Shown here: positions 16,346 through 23,438 of the stretch, piece after piece
Layout of the letters: each line of letters begins with the position of its first letter
Numbering within the stretch: the stretch's first letter is position 1
Assembly (NCBI RefSeq): GCF_021735925.1
Contig: NZ_WMEA01000002.1
Coordinates: 1 to 23,438, forward strand
Source: Loktanella sp. M215
GTDB lineage: Bacteria > Pseudomonadota > Alphaproteobacteria > Rhodobacterales > Rhodobacteraceae
Reading direction: 5' to 3'
DNA length: 23,438 nucleotides
Position numbers and translations under genes: made by a program
The notes under the pieces: generated by a model
Databases searched by the model: none
Told to the model about the DNA's origin: nothing
The model's input: the letters and a program-made list of their open reading frames with translations, nothing else

Positions 16346-17558
16346 CTTTGCGCAGGTCCTGCCCTTCGGTCAGCGACAGAATGTGCGGCCGCATCAGGCG
16401 GGCCACCTCGGCAAAAACCGGCACTGCAACCGAATTGCCGAACTGTTTGTAAGCCTGTGTGTCCGAGACCGGGATCCGGAAGCTGTCGTCATAGCCCATC
16501 AGGCGTGCGCATTCCCGCGGTGTCAGACGGCGCGGGTTCTGGCCCGGGCCACGGCTGACGAGGATCTCAGAGCCGTCCTTGTAGTAGCGTGCAGACAGTG
16601 TCCGCGAGATGCTGTCAGGCGTCACCAGACCGAACCCGAAACCGTTGCCGGCCGCTTTGTGCTTGGCCGCGTATCCCTGCAGGTACTGCCAGAGCTTGTC
16701 GCTGAGCGTATATTTGTCGCTCACCTTTGCATCCGGACCTACCGTGAAGTGACTTTCAGGCACTTCAGTCCCGGTTTCAGGATGCAGAACGTCGCGCATA
16801 CCGCGCCCCGCCCTGCCAGCCAGAACAAGATCATCGAAGGAAAAGCCGGTCTTTTCGCGGAAACCTACCATAACGATCCGTTCGCGGTGCTGAGGTACGA
16901 AGTTCGCTGCATCGATGATCCGGGTATGCAGCGTATAACCCAGCTCCTCAGTCAGCTTGCGTTTGATCACATCAAACGTGCGGCCCTTGTCATGGCTTTT
17001 GAGGTTCTTGACGTTCTCCAGCAGGAACGCTGCCGGCCGGTGGTGCATCAGAACACGCAGCACGTCGAAGAACAACGTGCCCTGGGTTTCATCCTGAAAT
17101 CCGTGCAGCCGGCCTAAAGCATTCTTCTTGGAGACGCCCGCGATGGAAAATGGCTGACAGGGAAAACCTGCAACCAGAACGTCGTGCTCGGGGATGTCAG
17201 CGGCGTCCACCTCACGGATGTCACCCGCGATCGGCCGGTTGTCCGGGAAGTTGGCGTGATAGGTCTTCTGGGCAAAGGCATCCCATTCCGATGTGTAAAC
17301 ACAACGCCCGCCCGCACTGGCCATCGCTTTGCGCAATCCGCCGATTCCGGCGAAGAGATCGATGAAGGTGAAGGCTCCTTCAGGTTGTGCGCCCTTGTGC
17401 GTATCGATATGCATACGCAGCAGATTGATGACACCGTCCCGCGGCACTTCTTCGCCCCGTTTCCACCGGTAGACGTGGCCTTCAGAGTATCCGAGCACCT
17501 TAGCAGCCTCAGCCACACTCCAGCCTGTCTGCTGAACCAGCATTTCAAATTCGGTCAT
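16338..17558 (-). CDS. dcm: Dcm/EcoRII-type DNA (cytosine-5)-methyltransferase with N-terminal HTH
   Basis: A 406-residue C5-cytosine methyltransferase. Motif I is FIDLFAGIGGLRKAMASAG (from residue 65), motif IV is GFPCQPFSIAGVSKKNALGR with catalytic Cys134, motif VI is ENVKNLKSHDKG, motif VIII is VPQHRERIVMVGF, and motif X is QFGNSVAVPVF. The stretch after the Cys (GVSKKN-LGR-HGF-D-TQGTLFFDV) is close to my memory of Dcm and M.EcoRII, so CCWGG or a related CCNGG site is expected. Residues 10-45 form a helix-turn-helix (SVAEAAKVLGYSEGHVYRW), as in SsoII/EcoRII-type enzymes that repress their own gene. A palindrome 20 bp upstream is the likely operator. GGGAG lies about 10 nt before the ATG. 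It leads the M-Vsr-R cluster. Confidence 0.92.
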   Translation of the reverse strand: MTEFEMLVQQTGWSVAEAAKVLGYSEGHVYRWKRGEEVPRDGVINLLRMHIDTHKGAQPEGAFTFIDLFAGIGGLRKAMASAGGRCVYTSEWDAFAQKTYHANFPDNRPIAGDIREVDAADIPEHDVLVAGFPCQPFSIAGVSKKNALGRLHGFQDETQGTLFFDVLRVLMHHRPAAFLLENVKNLKSHDKGRTFDVIKRKLTEELGYTLHTRIIDAANFVPQHRERIVMVGFREKTGFSFDDLVLAGRAGRGMRDVLHPETGTEVPESHFTVGPDAKVSDKYTLSDKLWQYLQGYAAKHKAAGNGFGFGLVTPDSISRTLSARYYKDGSEILVSRGPGQNPRRLTPRECARLMGYDDSFRIPVSDTQAYKQFGNSVAVPVFAEVARLMRPHILSLTEGQDLRKVG

Positions 17559-17569
17559 ATGGTAAACGC

Positions 17570-17592
17570 TCCCAGTGCCCAGACATCTGGGA
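17570..17592 (-). promoter_or_regulatory. Candidate autoregulatory operator of the dcm-vsr-endonuclease cluster
   Basis: A perfect inverted repeat, CCCAGA-CA-TCTGGG (17578-17591), lies 19 bp before the methyltransferase ATG, with an extra half-site CCCAG at 17571-17575. It overlaps the leader next to the ribosome-binding site. The methyltransferase's own HTH domain is the natural ligand. Confidence 0.55.
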
Positions 17593-17683
17593 ATATTTCT
17601 GACACTGTGTCGTGATACCTCCCAAAATACAAGAACATTGTAAAAACAGAGCTGCTATATGTAGTAACTTTCGCCGCTGCAGG

Positions 17684-17711
17684 GCATCACAAACCATCAG
17701 ACCTGTGATGC
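17684..17711 (-). terminator. Hairpin after the ParE-like gene
   Basis: GCATCACA (17684-17691) and TGTGATGC (17704-17711) are perfect complements around 12 nt, starting 5 bp after the toxin stop at 17717. There is no clear T-run, so it may instead be an operator between the two transcription units. Confidence 0.35.
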
Positions 17712-17716
17712 TGAGA

Positions 17717-18020
17717 CTATGACAGCCTCGCTTTTAGCCGCCGCAGAAAATCCATGCGTTCGTGCAAAATGGCAATTATGACCGGACGGCTCTCGCTCAG
17801 CCAGACGATGTAATGATGCTGGCATTGGTGAACACGGACGCCGTCTGGCAACTGGTCATTTAGCTCTGGAGCGCACCAGGCCATTATTTAAGGCTTCGCA
17901 ACATGCCTCTATCTGATTGAAGTACATCTCAGCCTGATCAAAGCCCCACTTGCGATAGGTATCATGCCAGATGTCGCGCAAATCTTCCTCTGCCGCTAAT
18001 GTAAGGTCGTATGACTGCAT
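17717..18020 (-). pseudogene. parE: ParE/RelE-family toxin, one frameshift
   Basis: About 100 residues after one correction, the usual ParE length. It opens MQSYDLTLAAEEDLRDIWHD, continues with TYRKWGFDQAEMYFNQIEACC, and after the break has APELNDQLPDGVRVHQCQHH, then YIVWLSESRPVIIAILHERM and DFLRRLKARLS. This is the classic ParE layout of helical hairpin plus beta-sheet, ending in a hydrophobic strand, HERMDF and an Arg-rich tail. ParE toxins poison DNA gyrase; the exact target of this one is unknown. The break lies near 17880, where one extra C in GGCC explains the shift. As read, the toxin stops early and would be harmless. It follows the antitoxin gene by 8 bp. Confidence 0.7.
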
Positions 18021-18028
18021 AGCTGCAG

Positions 18029-18296
18029 TTATAGCCCCGCCTGCTTGTGTGCGTCCCGCCGAATGTCCGCTATGGACTTCACGGAAAGCTCGCCGCGCCG
18101 GGCTTGCTCAATCCGCGGCTTAAGGAAATTGGCCAGGGCTATGACCGCCTGGGGCCTCGCTCATGTCGTCCAGAGAAGGCGTGTCCCCAAGTGTCCGGCT
18201 CAATACATATTCTTTGATGCTTTCGCCTTTCAGCGCAGCAATGGCTTTCAGCTTTTGATGCTGCTCGGGCGTAATGTCGATTGAGAGTCTGGGCAT
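18029..18296 (-). pseudogene. parD: RHH antitoxin of the ParD type, one frameshift
   Basis: About 88 residues after one correction. The N-terminus MPRLSIDITPEQHQKLKAIA followed by ALKGESIKEYVLSRTL is a ribbon-helix-helix DNA-binding unit. The C-terminal toxin-binding part (ANFLKPRIEQARRGELSVKS and IADIRRDAHKQAGL) is in the next frame. The break is one extra C in a four-base run (GGGG at 18151-18154 on the + strand): EAQAVIAL instead of EAPGGHSP. It precedes the ParE-like toxin on the same strand, and a perfect inverted repeat lies 22 bp upstream of the start. Loss of the C-terminus would leave the toxin uncontrolled, but the toxin is broken too. Confidence 0.7.
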
Positions 18297-18317
18297 GAGA
18301 TCGAACTAGCACGTTCT

Positions 18318-18343
18318 GCCACACAAAACAACATTTGTGTGGC
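18318..18343 (-). promoter_or_regulatory. Operator of the parD-parE operon
   Basis: A perfect 10-bp inverted repeat, GCCACACAAA-6 nt-TTTGTGTGGC, lies 22 bp before the antitoxin ATG. This is the expected position for an autoregulatory RHH antitoxin site. Confidence 0.55.
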
Positions 18344-18373
18344 TTGCTTCCACCCCCTCCAGAGTCTACCTAT

Positions 18374-18451
18374 TATCTGGTATCTTTACTTATCCGGTAA
18401 TCTTATATATCCAATTAATCAATATATCCGGTTACTTAAAATATCGGATAA
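18374..18451 (+). repeat. TATCCGGTA repeats upstream of parA (candidate parS/operator)
   Basis: Four related decamers: TATCTGGTAT (18374-18383), TATCCGGTAA (18391-18400), TATCCGGTTA (18425-18434), and an inverted TTATCCGATA (18442-18451). They sit in an AT-rich stretch just before the parA ribosome-binding site. Further copies lie at the end of the partner gene. Such arrays are bound by small RHH partition proteins and serve as centromere and operator. Confidence 0.6.
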
Positions 18452-18466
18452 AATAAGGGAGAAGTT

Positions 18467-19136
18467 ATGCCCACAGTTGTCATCGCTTCGCCAAAAGGTG
18501 GGGCCGGAAAGTCCACTACGGCTGTCCTTTTGGGAACCGAACTTGCCCATGCAGGTGCAAATGTTGTCATGCTGGACTGCGACCCAAACCAGTCCCTGAC
18601 TTTGTGGTCTGACAAAGGTCCAGTACCTGAACGGATCACCGTTCTGTCGAACGTCAGCGAGTCCGACATCGTGAAAACAATCAAGCGTCATGACACAGAC
18701 GGCCAGATCGTCATTGTTGACCTTGAAGGGGTAGCCTCCCGCTTAGTCTCGCGCGCAATATCTCAGGCTGATCTGGTCATTACCCCCATGCGAGCCACCA
18801 CCTTGGACGCAACGATTGGTGTACGAGCTTTACAGCTTATTGCGGAAGAGGAGGAAGCACTGGACCGGAAAATTCCTCACGCTGTCGTCTTTACTATGAC
18901 GAAGGCCATTAAGTCCAAGCAGCACAGTGGGATTGCGGGCTCACTAACCGAGCAGGGCGTGGATCTGATTAATCCCCCTCTGATGGAGCGCGCTGCCTTT
19001 TTCTGCGCTTTTTGAGTTTGGCGGCGATCTGCATAGTATGCCCGCGCAAGGTAATATGGATAGAGCCATCGAGAATGCCGCGCAGTTTGCGCAAGCTGTA
19101 TATCAACGACTAGCCGGTGAGGTGGAAAATGACTGA
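18467..19136 (+). pseudogene. parA: ParA-type partition ATPase, frameshift near the C-terminus
   Basis: A small (about 222 residues after correction) ParA/ParF-type ATPase that drives plasmid segregation on the nucleoid. It has the deviant Walker A KGGAGKSTT (residues 10-18, signature Lys10 and Lys15), the Walker A' motif LDCDPNQSL (36-44), and Walker B IVIVDLEGVAS. There is no N-terminal HTH, as in type Ib systems. GGGAGAAG gives a strong ribosome-binding site 6 nt before ATG. An extra T in a five-base run (18998-19002) shifts the frame, so the protein read directly ends at 19015 (182 residues). Restoring it gives ERAAFSALFEFGGDLH and a tail ending LAGEVEND at 19136, where the stop overlaps the next gene (ATGACTGA). 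Confidence 0.83.
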
Positions 19137-19422
19137 GAAGCCCTTCAATATCGACCTTGGCCGCCTGAAGACGCGCGAAAAAGACAGAAGCGCACAAGCT
19201 GTAGAGAAGACGGATAAGGCAGGAGAAACCCTTGGTTTTGTTGCACGGGAGCCCCAAAAGAAGCGCGGTCGCAAACCAAGCCCCCGCACTGATCAGGTTC
19301 ATGCCAAAGTAATGCCTGGTATTTCAGAAGAGATTGCCAACGAAGCAAGGCGTCGGGGCGTTCAGCAAGGGGTCATCATCGAAGATGCGTGGGCCATGTA
19401 TAAAAACAAATCCGGTATCTAA
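19129..19422 (+). CDS. Small RHH partition partner (ParG/ParB-like)
   Basis: A 97-residue basic protein. The N-terminal 55 residues are charged and probably flexible (RLKTREKDRSAQAVEK, then KKRGRKPSPRTDQ). The last 40 (VHAKVMPGISEEIANEARRR, GVQQGVIIEDAWAMY) fit a strand-helix-helix ribbon-helix-helix fold. That layout matches ParG-like partners of short ParA ATPases, which bind centromere repeats and use a flexible N-terminus to stimulate ATP hydrolysis. ATG at 19129 lies inside the restored end of parA; an ATG 12 nt earlier is less likely. It ends 2 bp from the convergent repA stop, with centromere-like repeats at its 3' end. Confidence 0.68.
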   Translation: MTEKPFNIDLGRLKTREKDRSAQAVEKTDKAGETLGFVAREPQKKRGRKPSPRTDQVHAKVMPGISEEIANEARRRGVQQGVIIEDAWAMYKNKSGI

Positions 19423-19435
19423 AATTATCCGGTAT
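19411..19435 (+). repeat. Two more TCCGGTAT repeats at the partition/rep junction
   Basis: TCCGGTAT at 19411-19418 spans the stop of the RHH gene, and TATCCGGTAT at 19426-19435 lies in the end of repA. They match the repeats upstream of parA, so the partition genes are bracketed by the same sequence. Confidence 0.5.
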
Positions 19436-20498
19436 TTTTTCTATTCTGCACCCATTTTCTGCAAAATCCCAGAAATGCTGCTTCGGGATTGCGGGGCGTC
19501 TCAGGTAACCATTTTCGCCACTCCCGCTCCAGATAATAGACGTCATGGCCAGACACGAGCATACGTGCAGTCTCGTAGACATCCGGATCAAGCTGCGGCG
19601 CTGTCGCCTGTGGCAACACCAATTTGACGCTCTGCCTGTTCGAAAAAACGACCATGTCATCCTGCTCGTCCAGTTCAATGGAATAATCAGGCATATGGTC
19701 ATGTGACCGGTCTTCCAGGACAATATTCATGACCAAACGTCGAAACTCTCGAAGCGTGGAGTTCGACCCGCATTTTTTCTGAAGTAACAGCAGACTAACC
19801 CGCCATTGTTTCTGTGCACCACAGTGTTTGCGCGCAATTTCATAAATGCGCCGTTCCAGTGGCTTACGGAGGCGGAAGTAGTCTCGATGGAGGGTCAAGA
19901 CCTCCTTTGACTGGATAGCATTAAATACCCAATCAGATAGCTTAACCTCCACTTCCTGCATCCGCCCATCACGTGTTTCACGCACGATCTCGGCACTTTC
20001 GATCAATCCAAAAGTTCTAAATACTTCCTGACCGCCCGTCACAATGTTTGTACTGATCCGGGTTCCGGCAAGCCTTTCTAAGGCAGCCTTCAATTGAGCA
20101 TATCCAGATCCAGCTGTGTTACGATTGGTCGCAACCAGCATATCGAATGCACGAAAACGAACTGCTGGAGAGACCTTTTTACCATCGTTGATAGCAGTCA
20201 TAAGTTGACTGATGCAGTAAATCAAAATGTCCCTGTCATGTACGGTTGCAAGTCCGTCTACTGAAGGCTTGATCGCAATCTTTATGCCATTGTGTTCATA
20301 CTCACGGACACGAGTGTCCGGTTTGGTCGAAAGCGAAAAGATCGGATGCTCCATTGAAGCCATATCAGCTTTAGGAACGGCATCAAAAATATCGCAAACG
20401 AAAAAATCCCCTTGAGGGTGCCTGTCTGGCAAAAGAGGGGAGCGGTTGACCGCACTCTCATCAGGCAAAACTGGATCCTTTCGTACTTTCACACACAC
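19425..20498 (-). CDS. repA: Plasmid replication initiator, RPA/RepA family
   Basis: A 357-residue replication initiator of the alphaproteobacterial RPA type that would bind the iterons upstream and open the origin. Recognisable stretches are GDFFVCDIFDAVPKADMASM, EHPIFSLSTKPDTRVREYEH, FDMLVATNRNTAGSGYAQLK, SDWVFNAIQSKEVLTLHRDY and FRLRKPLERRIYEIARKH, which form the winged-helix pair of this family. The frame is intact. The longest open start is GTG at 20498, inside iteron 1. A TTG at 20468-20466 with AAAGGA about 7 nt upstream is better placed and would give 347 residues. Binding to iteron 1 would then repress its own gene. It is convergent with the partition genes. Confidence 0.87.
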   Translation of the reverse strand: MCVKVRKDPVLPDESAVNRSPLLPDRHPQGDFFVCDIFDAVPKADMASMEHPIFSLSTKPDTRVREYEHNGIKIAIKPSVDGLATVHDRDILIYCISQLMTAINDGKKVSPAVRFRAFDMLVATNRNTAGSGYAQLKAALERLAGTRISTNIVTGGQEVFRTFGLIESAEIVRETRDGRMQEVEVKLSDWVFNAIQSKEVLTLHRDYFRLRKPLERRIYEIARKHCGAQKQWRVSLLLLQKKCGSNSTLREFRRLVMNIVLEDRSHDHMPDYSIELDEQDDMVVFSNRQSVKLVLPQATAPQLDPDVYETARMLVSGHDVYYLEREWRKWLPETPRNPEAAFLGFCRKWVQNRKNTG

Positions 20499-20618
20499 TA
20501 AAGTTCAAAAAGCTCAAAGTCACCACGATTCGTACTTTCACACACGCTGACCGACCTTTCGTACTTTCACACACAGTTCTTCGTACTTTCACACACGTTC
20601 TTTCGTACTTTTACACAC
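20480..20618. repeat. Five 17-bp iterons of the replication origin
   Basis: TTCGTACTTTCACACAC occurs at 20480-20496, 20529-20545, 20558-20574 and 20580-20596, and with one change (TTTTA for TTTCA) at 20602-20618. Start-to-start spacing is 49, 29, 22 and 22 bp, so the last three are about two helical turns apart. All face the same way directly upstream of repA. Confidence 0.92.
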
Positions 20619-20753
20619 GCACGCCCTAAAAGATCTCAACAAAATCAAAATCTTACACGCGATATTTTTTGCTTAACACAGAGTCTAACACCTATTTAAC
20701 ACCCTCTTCGTTTTAGCAGCCTGTGGATAAGTCTCTTCCCAACCGCATTTCGC
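20619..20753. other. Origin region: AT-rich stretch with DnaA box
   Basis: After the iterons come about 80 bp of AT-rich sequence, a candidate melting region. TGTGGATAA at 20722-20730 is a perfect DnaA box (TTATCCACA on the minus strand). Together with the iterons this marks oriV. Confidence 0.7.
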
Positions 20754-21300
20754 TCAACTTCGGTTAAAGAACGCGCAGACGTAGGAGCTTGCACTGGTCT
20801 CCGTCCAGGTCCCGCCGAGAACACCGCAGCCAGACGGAAACTGCGCGATGAAGCGTGGCACCGTCAGCGTCATGACCATCGCAAAGACACCGACAGCGAA
20901 TGTCATCCAGGGCAGCTTTGCTTTGAAAGCATCAATACGCCGTTCGCGCTCCGTGAGGGTCTTGCGGTCCCGGTCCCGGTCGTCATCCTTCTGCTTCAGG
21001 ACAGTTATCGTCTGCCGGGTCTGACGATCGAGATCACTGATCGTCCCTTTCAGGTCCGCGAGGGAACGTTCAATCAGCTTCAGAGCCACTTCACCAACGA
21101 TCTGTCCGTAGAACTCCGGATCGGTTTGCCTTTGCGCCGCGAAGGCCGCCTGGCGGGCTTCCGTCGTGGTCTTGTTCAGCCGGTCCAGCGCATCCGTCTG
21201 GGCGTCTACGCGGTCAGAAACCGAGGCCACGACGGTGCCGATCATATCCAGCGTTTCGCGCAGCTCGTCGTCAGAGAGGGCAGGGGGTCTGGTTTGTCAT
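20754..21300 (-). pseudogene. DUF6118-like membrane protein, frameshift near the start
   Basis: A protein of about 181 residues after removing one C from a five-base run (GGGGG at 21283-21287 on the + strand), which gives MTNQTPALSDDELRETLDMI at the start. A helical, coiled-coil-like body follows (DRVDAQTDALDRLNKTTTEA, then LADLKGTISDLDRQTRQTI), then a charged stretch (KQKDDDRDRDRKTLTERERR). One membrane helix follows (WMTFAVGVFAMVMTLTV) and a short C-terminal tail with two Cys. I recall this layout as DUF6118, common beside traG and relaxase genes on alphaproteobacterial plasmids. Without the correction the first usable start is MIGTVV at 21245. It follows traG by 37 bp on the same strand. 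Function unknown. Confidence 0.6.
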
Positions 21301-21337
21301 CGGGTGGGGTCTTTCAAAACAAGGCGGGTGAATGCGG

Positions 21338-23191
21338 TCATGCGGCTTCCGCCACGAACAATCCGGCAAACTCAGGATCAGCGTAGTACCGCAGTTTCTG
21401 CACCACGGCGGGCGGCTGGCCTTGGATGCGGAGGAGCTGCACAGTGGGTGGCATCTGCATGATCTCGTCAGGGGTCAGCAGATCCCGGCCGGTGACGATT
21501 GTGCGAGGTGGACGGGTCCTCACCGAGCTTCGTGCTTTGGGTCTGATACCCGGTGGTGGCCTGACCCATGGTCTGGCTCAGCCATTTCGCGGTCTCAAAG
21601 TCGTTGACACCGAAGACCTGCTGCACCCCGGCGTTGGCGATGAAGGTATTGGCCCGGGCCCCGTAAAGATCCTTCAGCTGACTCATATCCTGCAGGATCG
21701 GCCAGAGCTGCAACCCGTAGCCCGCCATCAGCCCCATGGCCCGCTCCACGGCCTCCAGACGCCCCAGCGCCGCAAACTCGTCCAGCAAAAACAGGGTGGG
21801 CGTTGTGGGGGCGGCGGGGAGGGGCCTGAGGGATCCGCAGCAGCCCTGCGGTCCCAAGAGAGCCCCGTCACGCTGTCTGGTGCGTCAGAGGCACCCTCAG
21901 AGGCACCCTCAGAGGCTGTCTGTGCCTCTGAGGGCTCTGTACCCGCCTTGAGGAGGGGAACGGCGGTACGTGAGGTTGTACGCCCCGCTGTGGCGGCCGC
22001 AAGATCTCCCTGAGGCCCGGAGACCGCCTCTGCGTCCCGAGCGATCTCCTGCAGAGCACGGGTGACCAGCAGGCGCAGCCAGCGCGCGTAGGCATCGAGG
22101 CGGTTCGGAGGCAGCACGAGGAAGACCGAGGCGATCCGGTGGCGCAGTTCCGCGAAGTGAAAGTCGGACCGGGACGTCACGCTGATAATCCGCGGGCTGT
22201 CGAGGAAGTGCGTGTGGCGCTGCGTTGTCGAGACCACTGACGCCGCTTCGCGCTCTGCCTTGCCGAGGTGCCGGTTGGCCGCCCGTGCGATCAGACCGCC
22301 TGCTGCGGTGCTCTCCTGCATCAGCTCCATCAGCTTAGTGAAGTTTTCTGCTGACAAGGTCAGGTACTCCCGGACCGTGGCGGGACACCGGCGCTCCGCC
22401 TCCTCATGGGAGACACAGAACATGATCAGCCCGCCGATCAGAGCTTTGGCCTCTTCGTTCCAGTGAGTCCCCGCCCTGACCCGCCGCATCTATCACCAGC
22501 GCATCCGCCAGAGAGCTCGCATCATCGCCCAGATCGAGGCTGTCAGCCGACAACCGGTCGAGCGGGTTGTAGGATGCCGACGCCATGCCCGTAACCCCGA
22601 ACGGATCAAGGATGAACACATCGCCGAACGCTTCCCTTGCCGCCCCCGCGATGCGTGCGTTCTCGCCCTTGGGGTCAATCACCAGCACGGAGCGCTCCAC
22701 CAGCAGCAGGTTCGGCAGAACGCTGCTCCACACCGCTGCCCGAGCGTGTTGGCGCGAAGGTCAGCAGATGGGCCGGTCCGTCATAGCGTAGCAGCCGGCC
22801 GGTGTTGGGGGATTGCGCCCAACGATCAGCCCGGTGCCGCCCTCCATTCGCGCAAGATCTTTCTTGTCGGCAAACCGCGCAGAGCCGTGACTGTCGCCAC
22901 GCCCGCGCCGGAGGCTGGCGGCGATGCCGGTATACTCCGTCCAGAGCCAGACGGCGACGCACCAGCACGCGACGTAAACAACGAGAGCGCCGGCCCAGCC
23001 CACAAAGCGTTGTCGGATCATCGAAGGCGTCCAGCCCCAGCACAGCGCCCCGAAAGATCGAGCGCAAACAAACCCCACCAGTGTCGCCAGCAGCAGGCCG
23101 ACGACAAGGTAGACCAGCATGACGGGTGCCATCACAATCCCAGCATGACCACACGGGCCACAGACTGGACTGCGCCGATCAGACCCCTCAT
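21338..23191 (-). pseudogene. traG: TraG/VirD4-type conjugative coupling protein, several frameshifts
   Basis: A type IV coupling protein of about 617 residues that would link relaxosome and secretion channel. Segments in order: MRGLIGAVQSVARVVML with two N-terminal membrane helices (VYLVVGLLLATLVGFVCA; ALVVYVACWCVAVWLW), HGSARFADKKDL, LLTFAPTRSGSGV (Walker A), VLPNLLLVERSVLVIDPKGE, THWNEEAKALIGGLIMFC, LFLLDEFAALGRLE (Walker B), QLWPILQDMSQLKDLYG, and the end LLTPDEIMQMPPTVQLLRIQ. Six breaks are needed, near 23143, 22790, 22730, 22495, 21790 and 21510, mostly in G/C runs. The Walker A Lys is replaced by Ser as read, though this is beside a break. Between the motifs sits a Ser/Glu/Ala-rich insert (about 21880-21940). 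The start overlaps the upstream stop (ATGA, 23188-23191). Confidence 0.8.
21885..21916. repeat. 12-bp tandem repeat inside traG
   Basis: TCAGAGGCACCC occurs twice in tandem (21885-21896 and 21897-21908), followed by a partial third unit, TCAGAGGC. On the coding strand it gives a repeated GAS(E/D) in a low-complexity linker between Walker A and Walker B. Such units expand and contract by slippage. Confidence 0.6.
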
Positions 23192-23438
23192 TGCCCGCTC
23201 CGACCGGTGCCTGTGTCAGAGGCAGATGTGGTGGAGGGTCGCCGACAGGGCAGAGGTATCAACGGCTGCGCGACCACCATCATCTTCAGCAGCTGTTCCT
23301 GCGCCGCTCTGTGCGTCCGTACCCGGTGGATGGTATCAACGCAGATGCCGGGTTCACCCAGTCGTCGAATGCTTTGCGGTCCTGCTCACGGGGCAGGTTA
23401 TGAACCAGACGGTCGATCATGGCGGCGGCTCTGCTGTC
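23188..23438 (-). pseudogene. C-terminal part of the gene before traG, one frameshift, cut by the window edge
   Basis: Minus-strand coding continues from the right edge: AAMIDRLVHNLPREQDRKAF, then DDWVN, and after a probable one-base loss near 23350, GICVDTIHRVRTHRAAQEQL with LKMMVVAQPLIPLP. It ends in a Ser/Thr-rich tail (STTSASDTGTGRSGQ) at 23188. The stop overlaps the traG start by 4 nt, so it belongs to the transfer operon. By position it could be a small CopG-like regulator or accessory mobilisation protein; I cannot identify it from this fragment. Confidence 0.45.

Noticed and set aside
16257..17117. Long open frame (286 residues) on the plus strand
   Set aside because: It is antisense to the Dcm-type methyltransferase, which has all its motifs in order; the plus-strand product has no family character.
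20480..20618. CRISPR array
   Set aside because: The 17-bp repeats are too short, spacing is irregular, and they lie directly upstream of repA next to a DnaA box; they are replication iterons.
1..23438. tRNA, rRNA or intact insertion sequence
   Set aside because: I found no cloverleaf-like or rRNA-like sequence and no transposase with flanking terminal repeats. The only recombination gene is the tyrosine recombinase.

Overview
The window looks like part of a mobilisable or conjugative plasmid from an alphaproteobacterium. An acetic-acid-bacterium type host (Acetobacteraceae) is my best guess, from the RPA-type replication initiator, the DUF6118-like protein and the TraG/VirD4 style. This is family recognition, not a search. 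The left 6.4 kb is clearly AT-richer than most of the rest, which fits an acquired island.

Layout, left to right. (1) Positions 1-5188, minus strand: a compact operon of a C5-cytosine DNA methyltransferase, a phosphoribosyltransferase-like protein (PRTase-CE type), an ORC/CDC6-like P-loop ATPase, and a fourth conserved but frame-broken protein that runs off the left edge. Two successive 4-nt ATGA overlaps join the first three genes. This is the best candidate for a poorly described conflict/defence system. (2) 5478-6410: a SEC-C zinc-motif protein fused to a SAM methyltransferase, frame-broken. (3) 6411-11173: accessory DNA with a four-gene operon of unknown function behind a palindromic operator, a two-gene operon ending in a terminator hairpin, and 18-bp direct repeats at 6612 and 11027. 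(4) 11174-14276: a tyrosine recombinase with adjacent 32-bp palindromic sites, a caspase-like (C14) protease, a winged-helix protein and a 47-residue membrane protein. (5) 14562-17558: a type II restriction-modification module (HTH-bearing Dcm/EcoRII-type methyltransferase, Vsr nuclease, MvaI/BcnI-type endonuclease) with a candidate operator. (6) 17717-20753: plasmid maintenance, with a ParDE-type toxin-antitoxin pair, ParA plus a small RHH partner flanked by TATCCGGTA repeats, and RepA with five iterons and a DnaA box. (7) 20754-23438: a transfer region with a DUF6118-like protein, TraG/VirD4 coupling protein and the end of one more gene.

A striking property cuts across the window. At least twelve recognisable genes are broken by single-base indels, mostly in short homopolymers, and a one-base correction usually restores a full-length family member. 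Uncorrected sequencing error is the simplest explanation, but real decay or phase variation cannot be excluded from the sequence. Several long genes (both DNA methyltransferases, vsr, the phosphoribosyltransferase and repA) are intact.

The genes group into three jobs: persistence (Rep, Par, toxin-antitoxin), transfer (TraG and neighbours), and a cargo of defence or addiction modules (two methyltransferase systems, a caspase-like protease, and small unknown operons).
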